DNA of 64,000 nucleotides from Microbacterium aoyamense (GTDB taxonomy: Bacteria > Actinomycetota > Actinomycetes > Actinomycetales > Microbacteriaceae). A model generated the notes under the pieces. The model had not been told where the DNA came from and did no database searches. It saw only the letters and a program-made list of their open reading frames with translations. How positions within the stretch are numbered: the stretch's first letter is position 1; every line of letters starts with the position of its first letter. The stretch is from positions 62,001 through 126,000 of the forward strand of contig NZ_JAKNUT010000002.1 in NCBI RefSeq assembly GCF_023155855.1, in the 5' to 3' direction. This document shows, in pieces, positions 50,035 to 58,795 of the stretch. The translations under genes and the position numbers were made by a program.

Positions 50035-51063
50035 ATGAAGATCGGCATCCTGACGAGCGGCGGCGACTGCCCCGGCCTCAACGCCGTCATCCGCGGTGTC
50101 GTGCTGAAGGGCACGACGACCTACGATCTCGAGTTCGTCGGGATCCGCGACGGCTGGCGCGGGGTCGTCGACGGCGACTTCTTCCCGCTCACGCGTCATG
50201 AGGTCAAGGGCCTCTCGAAGGTCGGTGGCACGATCCTCGGCACGTCGCGCACCAACCCGTACGAGGGGCCGCGCGGTGGCGCCGAGAACATCTCCAAGAC
50301 GATGTACGGACACCACCTCGACGGCATCATCGCGATCGGCGGCGAGGGAACCCTCGCTGCGGCGAACCGGCTCTTCAACGACGGCATCAACGTCCTGGGC
50401 GTGCCCAAGACGATCGACAACGACCTGCGCGCGACGGACTACTCGTTCGGCTTCGACACCGCCGTCAACATCGCGACCGACGCGATGGACCGCCTGCGCA
50501 CGACCGGCGATTCGCACCAGCGGTGCATGGTCGCCGAGGTGATGGGCCGCCACGTCGGCTGGATCGCTCTGCACTCGGGCATCGCCGCGGGAGCGCACGT
50601 GATCTGCATCCCCGAGGTGCCGCTCACGCTCGATGACATCTGCGACCAGGTTTCGCGCGCGCACGACCGCGGCCGCGCGCCGCTCGTCGTGGTGTCCGAA
50701 GGCTTCACGCTCAAGGGCATGGAGGAGGCCTACAGCGACAAGGGTCTGGACGCCTTCAACCGCCCGCGCCTGGGCGGCATCAGCGAGATCCTCGCGCCCG
50801 AGATCGAGCGCATCACCGGTGTCGAGACCCGCGCGACGGTGCTCGGTCACATCCAGCGCGGCGGCTCGCCGTCGGCGTTCGACCGCGTGCTCGCGACGCG
50901 CCTCGGTCTGGCCGCCGCCGACGCGATCGTCGAGCAGGCGTGGGGCCAGATGGTCTCGCTCAAGGGCACCGACATCGTGCGGGTGCCCTTCGCCGACGCG
51001 CTGGGCGAGCTCAACACCGTGCCCCTCTACCGCTACGAAGAGGCCGCCGCGCTGTTCGGCTGA
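50035..51063 (+). CDS. pfkA: 6-phosphofructokinase, actinobacterial type
   Basis: 342 residues from ATG 50035 with a GAGGAC ribosome site. GILTSGGDCPGLNAVIRG opens the ATP site. The diagnostic loops read GGEGT, with Gly105 in place of the Asp seen in PPi-dependent enzymes, and PKTIDND, with K125 in the position where E. coli ATP-PFK has Gly. Gly plus Lys is the mix seen in several ATP-using actinobacterial enzymes, so ATP is the likelier donor, but this should be tested. The catalytic TIDND and MGRHVGWIA are intact. Confidence 0.92.
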   Translation: MKIGILTSGGDCPGLNAVIRGVVLKGTTTYDLEFVGIRDGWRGVVDGDFFPLTRHEVKGLSKVGGTILGTSRTNPYEGPRGGAENISKTMYGHHLDGIIAIGGEGTLAAANRLFNDGINVLGVPKTIDNDLRATDYSFGFDTAVNIATDAMDRLRTTGDSHQRCMVAEVMGRHVGWIALHSGIAAGAHVICIPEVPLTLDDICDQVSRAHDRGRAPLVVVSEGFTLKGMEEAYSDKGLDAFNRPRLGGISEILAPEIERITGVETRATVLGHIQRGGSPSAFDRVLATRLGLAAADAIVEQAWGQMVSLKGTDIVRVPFADALGELNTVPLYRYEEAAALFG

Positions 51064-51115
51064 GTCGTCGACGAAGCCCCCGGCATCCCTCCCTGCGTGC
51101 TCGTCACCGGACGGC

Positions 51116-51186
51116 CGCGAACCCGACAACTCTTGTCGAACTCTAGGACCAGCGGTTCGGGTTCGACGAGATCTCTCGGGTTCGCG
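51116..51186. repeat. nested palindromes between pfkA and the AbiEi-like gene
   Basis: CGCGAACCCGA (51116-51126) and its perfect complement (51176-51186) enclose GTCGAAC/GTTCGAC and GACAA-CTC-TTGTC. The whole could form a branched hairpin that ends pfkA transcription. It contains the left 24-bp direct repeat (51161-51184). Confidence 0.6.
51161..51184 (+). repeat. left direct repeat flanking the AbiEi-like gene
   Basis: Core GACGAGATCTCTCGGGTTC. The full 24-bp sequence matches 52274-52297 at 23 positions in the same orientation, on the far side of the gene. Confidence 0.75.
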
Positions 51187-51282
51187 TCGCGGGCGTCCTC
51201 CACAGGGCGGGTGGCGATGTCGTGATGCACAGATCGTCGTGGGGAGGACTCTCGGAGTCCGCGGAATGAACACGCTGAGGGG

Positions 51283-52269
51283 ATGCTGCTTCCTGCTCCC
51301 GCGACGCTCCTGCTCACTCGAGAGCAGCCGGCCTTGGTCAGACGCCACGGAGCCGGAACGAAGCTGCATCGTGTTCGGGCGGGAGTTTTCGTAGACCGAG
51401 CGGAGTGGGATTCGCTTGCGCCGTGGGATCGGTACCTCTTGAGGGTCCACGCGGTCATGCGCACGTGGGGTTCGCCGGTCTTCTGCCTCGAATCTGCGGC
51501 TGCCCTCACCGGACTGCCGATCTTCGGCGAGCCGCGCCACATCCATCTCCTCAGCGACGACGCCAAGACCTGGTGCGTCGGTGACGTCATCGTGCACGGC
51601 GCGCGCGATGGTCGTGCCGTCACCCGCACGGATGGCGTGGACGTGACGAGTGAGACCGAGACCGCGGTCGACCTCGCGCGCGTTCTGCCCGCGGCGTTCG
51701 CGCTCGCCGTCGTCGACGCGACGTTGCGTCGACTCGGACCGGAGGAGGTGCTCGACGTCAGCGCGCACGGTCGTGCCCAACAGAATCGACGGGGTCTCCT
51801 TCAGCTCGACTGGGTGCAGGAACGAGCCACGGCCGATGCCGAGTCCGTCGGAGAATCAGTGAGCCGCGCCGTGATCGAGTGGCTCGGCTACGAGAGGCCG
51901 GAGCTCCAGGTGGAGTTCGCGAACGAAGGCGCGATCGACCGGGTCGACTTCTTCTTTCGAGCGGCTCGAGTGCTCGGCGAGTCCGACGGATACGGCAAGT
52001 ACGACGCGAAGGATCCTCAGGCGATGAAGCAGCATTTCATGCGCGAGAAGATCCGCGAAGACCGCCTGCGACGGCACGAGGGCCCTATGGCCCGCTGGGA
52101 CTGGGCCGATACGATGCGTGCCCAGCCGGTCGACGCCAAGCTCAGGGCCGCGGGACTGCATCCGATCCGTCCGCCCGCCACGGGCATGCTCGCGACGCTG
52201 GCGTCCAACCCGCGCTCGCTCCCTCCGCGTCCAACCCGAGCGATCTCGTCGAAACGGGCGTCGCAGTAG
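51283..52269 (+). CDS. orphan AbiEi-like antitoxin-fold protein with nuclease-like C-terminus
   Basis: 328 residues from ATG 51283 with GAGGGG upstream. The N-terminal ~180 residues follow the type IV antitoxin AbiEi-like pattern in actinobacteria (RVRAGVFVDRAEW, ESAAALTGLPI, TDGVDVTSETETAVDLAR). The C-terminal part has an E...D...ESDG...K arrangement (SRAVIEWLGYERPELQVEF, IDRVDFFF, LGESDGYGKYD), like the PD-(D/E)xK core of DUF559-related endonucleases. No AbiEii toxin gene is adjacent. The function is uncertain: an antitoxin without a toxin, or a stand-alone defence nuclease. The stop codon lies inside the loop of a 21-bp hairpin. Confidence 0.7.
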   Translation: MLLPAPATLLLTREQPALVRRHGAGTKLHRVRAGVFVDRAEWDSLAPWDRYLLRVHAVMRTWGSPVFCLESAAALTGLPIFGEPRHIHLLSDDAKTWCVGDVIVHGARDGRAVTRTDGVDVTSETETAVDLARVLPAAFALAVVDATLRRLGPEEVLDVSAHGRAQQNRRGLLQLDWVQERATADAESVGESVSRAVIEWLGYERPELQVEFANEGAIDRVDFFFRAARVLGESDGYGKYDAKDPQAMKQHFMREKIREDRLRRHEGPMARWDWADTMRAQPVDAKLRAAGLHPIRPPATGMLATLASNPRSLPPRPTRAISSKRASQ

Positions 52270-52298
52270 GCCAGTTCGACGAGATCACTCGGGTTCGG
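52231..52298. repeat. 21-bp inverted repeat over the AbiEi-like stop codon
   Basis: Arms 52231-52253 and 52275-52297 match over 21 nt with one mismatch. The TAG stop (52267-52269) is in the loop. The hairpin probably serves as terminator; its right arm is also the right direct repeat. Confidence 0.65.
52274..52297 (+). repeat. right direct repeat flanking the AbiEi-like gene
   Basis: Core GACGAGATCACTCGGGTTC, one difference from the left repeat at 51161-51184. Confidence 0.75.
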
Positions 52299-52385
52299 CG
52301 AGCCGTGGGGCTTGGTTGGACGAGATCACTCGGTTCGGCGAGCCGTGGGGCTTGGTTGGACGAGATCACTCGGGTTCGTCGAGCC
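52278..52385 (+). repeat. ~41-bp tandem repeat, 2.5 copies
   Basis: Units begin at 52278, 52319 and 52359. Each starts with GACGAGATCACTCGG and continues through GGCGAGCCGTGGGGCTTGG; the third is cut short. The first unit begins inside the right flanking repeat. Confidence 0.8.
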
Positions 52386-52412
52386 TGCGGGGCAGCGGCC
52401 CGGGTGAGCCGG

Positions 52413-54524
52413 TCAGTCGGCGAGGCCGAGCACCTCGAGCAGCCAGGCGAGCTCGAACGCGCGCTCGCGCCAGGTGTTGTAGCGGCCCGAGACGCCGCCG
52501 TGGCCGGCGACCATCTCGCACTTGAGCAGGGCGTCCGCCCCGACCTCGCGCAGGCGCGCGACCCACTTCGCCGGCTCGACGTACAGCACGCGCGTGTCGT
52601 TGAGCGACGTGACGGCGAGGATGCGGGGGTACGCGGCATCCCGGACGTTCTCGTACGGCGAGTACGACTTCATGTAAGCGTACACGTCGGGGTTGTGCAG
52701 GGGGTCGCCCCATTCGTCCCATTCGATGACGGTGAGCGGCAGCGACGGGTCGAGGATCGTCGTCAGGGCGTCGACGAAGGGCACGTCAGCGAGGATGCCG
52801 GCGAAGAGCTCCGGAGCGAGATTCGCGACGGCGCCCATGAGCAGGCCGCCCGCCGATCCGCCCTCGGCGACGAGCTGCGCGGGGGTCGTGTACCCGGCAT
52901 CCACCAGGTGCCTGGCCACATCGACGAAGTCGGTGAACGTGTTGCGCTTCGCGAGCAGCTTGCCGTCCTCGTACCACTGCCGGCCCATCTCGCCGCCGCC
53001 GCGCACGTGCGCGACGGCGAAGATCACGCCGCGGTCGAGCTCCGACAGCCGCGGCACCGAGAAGCCGGGCTCGATCGAGTGCTCGTACGACCCGTACCCG
53101 TACAGGTGCACGGGCCGCGGGGCGGAGCCGGCGTCGCCGAAGGACTTCTTCCACACGAGCGAGACCGGCACCTGCGTGCCGTCCTGCGCGGTCGTCCACA
53201 CGCGCGCCTGCGCGTAGTCGTCGGGCTCGTACCCACCGAGCACGGGCTGGCGCTTGCGCAGCAGCAGGTCGCCCGACGCGACCTCGTAGTCGTACACCGT
53301 GCCCGGGGTCACGAACGAGCCGTAGCCGACGCGCAGAATCGGCGGGGCCCACTCGGGGTTACCGCCGAGACCTGCCGCATACAACTCCTCGTCGAAGTCG
53401 AGCTCGTCGACCGCATTGGTCGAATAGTCGAAGAGCCCGAGACGGGGGAGCCCGCCGCGACGATAGCCCAGGACGCCCCAATCGCGGAAGGTCGACAGGC
53501 CGAGCAGTCGCTCGCCGGGCTTGTGCGCGACGACGACGGTGCGATCGCCTGCGGGGGTGGATGCGGCGACCCGCACGAGCTCGAAGTCCAGGGCGTCCTG
53601 GTTGTGCAGGATGTACAGCACGTCCTCGCCGTCCACGACGGCGTGCTCGGACTCGTACTCGACCCCTTCCGTGCGCGGCCACACGACCCGGGGCTCGGAG
53701 CGGAGGTCCGTGGCATCCACGAGCCACTCCTCGGACGTGATCGACGATCCGAGGCCGATCACGAGGTACCGGTCGCTGCGTGTGAACCCGGCACCGACCC
53801 AGTACCGCTCGTCGGGCTCGTGGAAGAGCTTCCCGTCGCCCTCGACCGGAGTGCCGATCTCGTGCAGCCACACGGTGTCGGGGCGCCACGCGTCATCGAC
53901 CGTCGTGTACACGATGAAGCGGCCGTCGGGGGAGAACGATGCTCCGGCGAACGTGCCGGGGATCTCATCCGCGAGATTCTCGCCCGTGATGAGATCGCGG
54001 ACGCGGATCGTGTACCGCTCGTCGCCCGCGACATCCACGCCGTAGAGCATGCGGTCGCCGTCGTTCGACACCTCGAAGCTGCCGAGCGAGAAGAAGTCAT
54101 GTCCCTCGGCCTCGACGTTGCCGTCGAGCAGCACCTGCTCGCCCGGGACGTCGGTCTCGGGGGAGAGGGACGGAGGCGTCCAGTCGTCGGTGGATGCCAG
54201 GGGTGCACGGCACTGGATGCCGTACTGCCGGCCCTCCCGCGTGCGGCTGTAATACCACCACTCCCCGCGCCGGGTCGGGACCGAGAGGTCGGTCTCGAGC
54301 GTGCGCGATTTGATCTCGTCGAAGATCCGCGTCTGCAGCGGCTCGAGGTGCGCCGTGCGCTCGCGCGTATAGGCGTTCTCGGCCTCGAGGTGCGCGATGA
54401 CCTCGGCATCCTCCTTCGCCCGCAGCCATTCGTACCGGTCTTCGAACTCGTCACCGTGGTGCGTGCGGACGGTGGGTCGCACGGCGGCGACGGGGGCTGC
54501 GGATGCGGTCTCTTCGAGGGTCAC
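52413..54524 (-). CDS. ptrB: oligopeptidase B-like S9 peptidase
   Basis: 703 residues from GTG 54524. The N-terminal beta-propeller (about residues 80-420) is followed by the alpha/beta hydrolase domain. Nucleophile S557 is in EGGSAGGLLMG; the Asp lies in TSLNDTRV and the His in AGHGGVSGR. HVRGGGEMGRQWYEDGK is typical of the prolyl oligopeptidase family. It cleaves short peptides after basic residues in the cytoplasm; no signal peptide is seen. Leaderless: TACCGT ends 6 nt before the GTG. Confidence 0.94.
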   Translation of the reverse strand: MTLEETASAAPVAAVRPTVRTHHGDEFEDRYEWLRAKEDAEVIAHLEAENAYTRERTAHLEPLQTRIFDEIKSRTLETDLSVPTRRGEWWYYSRTREGRQYGIQCRAPLASTDDWTPPSLSPETDVPGEQVLLDGNVEAEGHDFFSLGSFEVSNDGDRMLYGVDVAGDERYTIRVRDLITGENLADEIPGTFAGASFSPDGRFIVYTTVDDAWRPDTVWLHEIGTPVEGDGKLFHEPDERYWVGAGFTRSDRYLVIGLGSSITSEEWLVDATDLRSEPRVVWPRTEGVEYESEHAVVDGEDVLYILHNQDALDFELVRVAASTPAGDRTVVVAHKPGERLLGLSTFRDWGVLGYRRGGLPRLGLFDYSTNAVDELDFDEELYAAGLGGNPEWAPPILRVGYGSFVTPGTVYDYEVASGDLLLRKRQPVLGGYEPDDYAQARVWTTAQDGTQVPVSLVWKKSFGDAGSAPRPVHLYGYGSYEHSIEPGFSVPRLSELDRGVIFAVAHVRGGGEMGRQWYEDGKLLAKRNTFTDFVDVARHLVDAGYTTPAQLVAEGGSAGGLLMGAVANLAPELFAGILADVPFVDALTTILDPSLPLTVIEWDEWGDPLHNPDVYAYMKSYSPYENVRDAAYPRILAVTSLNDTRVLYVEPAKWVARLREVGADALLKCEMVAGHGGVSGRYNTWRERAFELAWLLEVLGLAD

Positions 54525-54530
54525 CCCTCA

Positions 54531-54536
54531 ACGGTA
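54531..54536 (-). promoter_or_regulatory. -10 box of leaderless oligopeptidase gene
   Basis: TACCGT on the minus strand, 6 nt before GTG 54524. Confidence 0.6.
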
Positions 54537-54598
54537 GTCGGCCCGAGTTGACCGGGCGTATGGGGGGTGTAAGGATTCCTACTGGCCGGTTGCCGGTT

Positions 54599-54620
54599 CC
54601 TGAACTCACGGTGAACTCTT
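54599..54620 (+). promoter_or_regulatory. PHO-box-like direct repeat upstream of pit
   Basis: Two 11-bp units, CCTGAACTCAC and GGTGAACTCTT, share TGAACTC at the same place. Actinobacterial PhoP boxes are 11-bp direct repeats of GTTCACC, which reads GGTGAAC on this strand. The site could replace a -35 box, with TCGATT at 54632-54637 as a possible -10. Confidence 0.45.
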
Positions 54621-54678
54621 CGTTCGTCACGTCGATTCCGTCGACACCCCTCCACTTCCCTCTCCTGGAAAGCGAACG

Positions 54679-55908
54679 GTGGAAACCGCAACCCTTCTCA
54701 TCGTCGTTCTGGTGGTCGCACTCGCGCTCTTCTTCGACTTCACCAACGGCTTCCACGACACCGCGAACGCGATGGCGACGCCCATCGCGACGGGAGCACT
54801 GAAGCCCAAGGTCGCGGTGCTCCTGGCGGCCATCCTGAACCTCGTCGGCGCGTTCCTGTCGACCGAGGTCGCCAAGACCATCTCGGGCGGGATCATCCGC
54901 GAAGAGGATCTCTCGCCGACGATCTTCCCCGCGATCATCTTCGCGGGCCTGATCGGCGCGATCACCTGGAACATGCTGACGTGGCTCCTGGGTCTGCCGT
55001 CGAGCTCCTCGCACGCGCTGTTCGGCGGTCTCATCGGCGCGACGATCGTCGGCGCCAGCGCGGCGGCGATCGACTTCGGCGTCGTGCTGTCGAAGATCAT
55101 CCTCCCCGCCCTGATCGCGCCGGTCACCGCCGGCGTGATCGCGTACGTCGCGACGAAGGTCGCGTACGGCATCACGCGCCGTTACGACTCGAAGCCCGAC
55201 GGGCGCGACGGATTCCGCGTCGGCCAGATCTTCACGTCCTCTCTCGTCGCGCTCGCGCACGGCACGAACGATGCGCAGAAGACCATGGGTGTCATCACGC
55301 TGACCCTCATCGTGGTCGGCATCCAAGACCATCCCGAGCCCGAGCTCTGGGTCATCATCGCGTGCGCCGTCACGATCGCCCTCGGCACCTACATGGGCGG
55401 CTGGCGCATCATCCGCACGCTCGGCAAGGGGCTCACCGACGTCAAGCCCGCGCAGGGCTTCTCGGCCGAGGCGTCCACCGCATCGACGATCCTGGCGTCG
55501 AGCTTCTTCGGCTTCGCACTCTCGACGACTCAGGTCGCCTCGGGGTCGGTCATCGGCTCGGGCCTCGGGCGACGTGGATCGGTCGTCCGCTGGCGCACGG
55601 TCGGCCGGATCGCGGTCGGCTGGGTCCTCACGCTGCCCGCCTCGGGCCTCGTCGGCGGTCTCGCGGCGCTGCTGGTCGTGTGGCTCGGCACGTGGGGCAT
55701 CGTCATCGACGCGGTGCTCGCCGTCGTGATCATCCTCGGCATCTTCCTGCGCTCGCGGCGCAACCAGGTCACGGCCGGCAACGCGATGAGCGAGGTGGCC
55801 GACTCCGGTCTCGCGGTGAAGGTCAAGCGCAATCCGCCGCCCACCCGGCGACAGCGCGCGCTCGCGCGCGAGGCCGAGAAGCGCGCGAAGAAGGAGGAGC
55901 GCCGATGA
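54679..55908 (+). CDS. pit: PiT-family inorganic phosphate transporter
   Basis: 409 residues from GTG 54679 with GGAAAG upstream. The two PiT signatures are present: FTNGFHDTANAMATPI near residue 22 and LAHGTNDAQKTMGV near residue 195, each opening one half of the inverted-repeat transporter of about ten helices. The C-terminus is a basic, charged tail. It imports metal-phosphate with protons. A PHO-box-like site upstream hints at PhoP control. The stop overlaps the next ATG by 4 nt. Confidence 0.93.
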   Translation: METATLLIVVLVVALALFFDFTNGFHDTANAMATPIATGALKPKVAVLLAAILNLVGAFLSTEVAKTISGGIIREEDLSPTIFPAIIFAGLIGAITWNMLTWLLGLPSSSSHALFGGLIGATIVGASAAAIDFGVVLSKIILPALIAPVTAGVIAYVATKVAYGITRRYDSKPDGRDGFRVGQIFTSSLVALAHGTNDAQKTMGVITLTLIVVGIQDHPEPELWVIIACAVTIALGTYMGGWRIIRTLGKGLTDVKPAQGFSAEASTASTILASSFFGFALSTTQVASGSVIGSGLGRRGSVVRWRTVGRIAVGWVLTLPASGLVGGLAALLVVWLGTWGIVIDAVLAVVIILGIFLRSRRNQVTAGNAMSEVADSGLAVKVKRNPPPTRRQRALAREAEKRAKKEERR

Positions 55909-56237
55909 GCATCACGATCGAGTGGTTCGCGTTCGTCGAGGTGTTCCTCGCGGCGATCGTCGGGGCATCCCTCGTCGTCGGCTTCTACGCGCTGGGGCTC
56001 CGCCTCCTCGTGCGCGCCGGGCGGATCCCCGTCGTCGCGCCGGCGGAGTTCACCGACGCGATCACGATCATCAGCACGAAGGAGGCCGCTCGGGCCGAGA
56101 AGGCCGCGGCGAAGGCCGCGCGCAAGAGTCCGCTCACCGACGGGCAGAAGCGGTTCGCGCTCGTCGGCGCGTACGCCTCGTTCGTGCTGTGCGCCGCGGC
56201 CGTGCTCGCGGGCCTGCTCATCCTCCTGCTGCACTGA
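55905..56237 (+). CDS. small membrane protein coupled to pit
   Basis: 110 residues; the ATG overlaps the pit stop (ATGA). Two membrane helices lie near residues 8-35 and 85-108, with a charged Lys/Ala-rich stretch between them that could be a short coiled coil. No family name recognised. Tight coupling suggests a subunit or regulator of the phosphate transporter. Confidence 0.75.
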   Translation: MSITIEWFAFVEVFLAAIVGASLVVGFYALGLRLLVRAGRIPVVAPAEFTDAITIISTKEAARAEKAAAKAARKSPLTDGQKRFALVGAYASFVLCAAAVLAGLLILLLH

Positions 56238-56250
56238 CCCACCCCCGTCG

Positions 56251-56256
56251 TAGGCT
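56251..56256 (+). promoter_or_regulatory. -10 box of leaderless phosphoesterase gene
   Basis: TAGGCT, 6 nt before ATG 56263. Confidence 0.65.
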
Positions 56257-56262
56257 GAACGC

Positions 56263-57165
56263 ATGTCTCACGTGCAGTTCGGGCAGTACCCGTCCGCCCG
56301 TCGGATGATCCTGCACCTGAGCGACACGCACCTGCTCGCAGGCGACGCGCTGCTGGGCATCGGCATCGACACCGCAGCCAACCTGCGGCGCACGCTCGAG
56401 GCCGTGGAGCGGATGCAGGTGCGTCCCGACGCGATCGTCTTCACGGGCGACCTGACCGATCTCGGCGAGCCCGACGCCTACCGAGTGCTGCGCGACGCGG
56501 TCGAGCCGGTCGCCGAGCGCCTCGGTGCTCCGATCGTGTGGGTCGCCGGCAACCACGACGAACGCCCGGCGCTGCGCCGCGGACTGCTCGACCTCGAGCC
56601 GACGGAGGAGCCCGTGACGGGCGTGTGGGATCTCGGCGGGCTGCGACTCGTCGCCCTCGACTCGACCGTGCCGGGCTGGCATCACGGTGACCTCGATGCG
56701 GGTCAGCTCGCGTGGCTCGCCGGCGTGCTCGAGACCCCCGCACCTCTCGGCACGATCCTCGCACTCCACCACCCGCCGCTGCCGTCGCATGTCCCGCTCT
56801 TCGACATCCTCGAACTGCGCGAGCAGTCGCGCTTCGCCGACGTCATCCGCGGCACCGACGTGCGAGCGATCCTCGCGGGTCACCTGCACTATTCGACGAG
56901 CGGCATGTTCGCCGGCATCCCCGTGAGCGTCGCGGCGGCGACCTGCTACACCATGAACCTCACGCGGCCCGCGGCGTCGGTGAACGGGATGGATGCCGGT
57001 CACTCGTTCCACCTCGTGCACGTCTACGACGAGACGATCACGCACGCCGTGGTCCCCGTCATCGACGCCCCGACGGGCGACTACTTCTCGGAGGAGTGGG
57101 TGGCCCGCATGGCCGCGATGACGCCCGAGGAGCGCCTCGAAGTCTTCTCGCGCAAGCCCGTCTAG
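56263..57165 (+). CDS. calcineurin-like metallophosphoesterase (CpdA/GlpQ-like class III)
   Basis: 300 residues. The metal ligands are all visible: LSDTHL, FTGDLTDLG, GNHDERP, a His in ALHHPPLP and GHLHYSTS. This pattern fits the 3',5'-cAMP phosphodiesterase (CpdA) group and related glycerophosphodiesterases; which of these it prefers cannot be told. The gene is leaderless by sequence and follows the pit operon in the same direction with its own promoter. Confidence 0.88.
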   Translation: MSHVQFGQYPSARRMILHLSDTHLLAGDALLGIGIDTAANLRRTLEAVERMQVRPDAIVFTGDLTDLGEPDAYRVLRDAVEPVAERLGAPIVWVAGNHDERPALRRGLLDLEPTEEPVTGVWDLGGLRLVALDSTVPGWHHGDLDAGQLAWLAGVLETPAPLGTILALHHPPLPSHVPLFDILELREQSRFADVIRGTDVRAILAGHLHYSTSGMFAGIPVSVAAATCYTMNLTRPAASVNGMDAGHSFHLVHVYDETITHAVVPVIDAPTGDYFSEEWVARMAAMTPEERLEVFSRKPV

Positions 57166-57285
57166 ACATCGCCCCGACGTACAAGGTCGTGGGGACACCG
57201 TACGTCTCGTACAGCAGCGATGGATGGTGCGGGGGATACGCTCGTTGCATCCCTTCCACAACGTCGTGACCCACGAGGACGCCCG

Positions 57286-58749
57286 ATGACTGCTGCCGAA
57301 ACGCGTACAGAGACCGATTCCCTGGGATCCCTCGAGATCCCCGCCGACGCCTACTGGGGCATCCACACCGCCCGCGCGCTCGAGAACTTCCCGATCTCGA
57401 AGCGGCCGATCTCGGTCTACAAGGACCTCGTCGTCGCTCTCGCGATGGTCAAGCAGGCTTCGGCGCGGGCGAACCGCGAGATCGGCGTGCTGGACCACGA
57501 GCGGGCCGACCTGATCGACCGCGCCGCCCAGCGCGTCATCGACGGCGAGTTCCACGATCAGTTCGTCGTCGGCGTCATCCAGGGCGGCGCCGGCACCTCG
57601 ACCAACATGAACGCGAACGAGGTCATCACCAACATCGCGCTCGAGCTCGCGGGCCGCGAGAAGGGCGACTACGCGTTCCTCTCGCCGATCGATCACACCA
57701 ACCGCAGCCAGTCGACGAACGACGTGTACCCGACCGCGATCAAGGTCGGGCTCGGTCTCGACCTGCGCTCGCTCCTGGAGGAGCTCGATCTGCTGCGCAA
57801 GGCATTCCTGGCCAAGGCGGTCGAGTTCCACGACGTCCTGAAGGTGGGGCGCACCCAGCTGCAGGATGCCGTGCCCATGACCCTCGGGCAGGAGTTCCAC
57901 GGCTTCGCCACGACGCTGGGCTACGACCATCAGCGCCTCACCGAGAACGCGTACCTCCTCTACGAGGTGAACATGGGCGCGACCGCGATCGGCACGGGGA
58001 TCACGACGCACCACGCGTACGCGCCCGCCGTGCTCCGGCACCTTCGCGAGATCAGCGGGCTCGATCTCGACCTCGCGTCCGACATGGTCGAGGCGACGAG
58101 CGACACGGGTTCGTTCATGTCGTTCTCGTCGTCCCTCAAGCGCAACGCGATCAAACTCTCGAAGATCTGCAACGACCTGCGGCTCCTCTCGTCAGGTCCA
58201 CAGGCGGGATTCGGTGAGATCAACCTCCCCGCCCGCCAGGCGGGTTCGAGCATCATGCCCGGCAAGGTCAATCCCGTCATCCCCGAGGTCGTAAATCAGG
58301 TCGCGTTCGCCGTCGTCGGCGCGGACACGACCGTCACGATGGCGGTCGAGGCGGGGCAGCTGCAGCTCAACGCGTTCGAGCCCGTCATCGCTCACTCGAT
58401 CTTCCAGTCGATCACGTGGATGCGCCGCGCGATGTGGACGTTGCGCGTCAACTGCGTCGACGGCATCACGGCCAACCGCGAGCGGCTCGGCGCCATGGTC
58501 GGCGCGTCGGTCGGGGTCGTGACGGCCCTCACCCCCTTCATCGGCTACGCCGCGTCGGCGGCGCTCGCCAAGACGGCTCTGCTCACGGGGCGCAACGTCG
58601 GAGACCTCGTGATCGAGGCGGGACTCATGTCGGCGGAGGACGTCGCCAAACAGCTCTCCCCGGCGCGTCTGTCGGGCCTCGAGGCGATCACGGCGGCGAT
58701 CCCGATCCAGCAGGCGGCGGAAGACGTCATCCCCGTAGAGCGTGGATGA
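57286..58749 (+). CDS. aspA: aspartate ammonia-lyase
   Basis: 487 residues from ATG 57286 with GAGGA upstream. GGAGTSTNMNANEVI, DHTNRSQSTNDVYPTAIK and the flexible SS-loop GSSIMPGKVNP (near residue 320) are the aspartase/fumarase superfamily motifs. The overall sequence fits AspA rather than FumC. It deaminates aspartate to fumarate and ammonia. TACGCT at 57238-57243 is a likely -10 box, giving a leader of about 35 nt. Confidence 0.93.
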   Translation: MTAAETRTETDSLGSLEIPADAYWGIHTARALENFPISKRPISVYKDLVVALAMVKQASARANREIGVLDHERADLIDRAAQRVIDGEFHDQFVVGVIQGGAGTSTNMNANEVITNIALELAGREKGDYAFLSPIDHTNRSQSTNDVYPTAIKVGLGLDLRSLLEELDLLRKAFLAKAVEFHDVLKVGRTQLQDAVPMTLGQEFHGFATTLGYDHQRLTENAYLLYEVNMGATAIGTGITTHHAYAPAVLRHLREISGLDLDLASDMVEATSDTGSFMSFSSSLKRNAIKLSKICNDLRLLSSGPQAGFGEINLPARQAGSSIMPGKVNPVIPEVVNQVAFAVVGADTTVTMAVEAGQLQLNAFEPVIAHSIFQSITWMRRAMWTLRVNCVDGITANRERLGAMVGASVGVVTALTPFIGYAASAALAKTALLTGRNVGDLVIEAGLMSAEDVAKQLSPARLSGLEAITAAIPIQQAAEDVIPVERG

Positions 58750-58795
58750 CGGCCCCTGCTAGCGTTTCTGTGAACATCCTGAGAGGGGACCCGAC

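Noticed and set aside
51064..51282. AbiEii toxin or a second gene of a toxin-antitoxin pair beside the AbiEi-like gene
   Set aside because: Both flanks contain repeats only; the next genes are pfkA and the oligopeptidase gene, neither being a nucleotidyltransferase.
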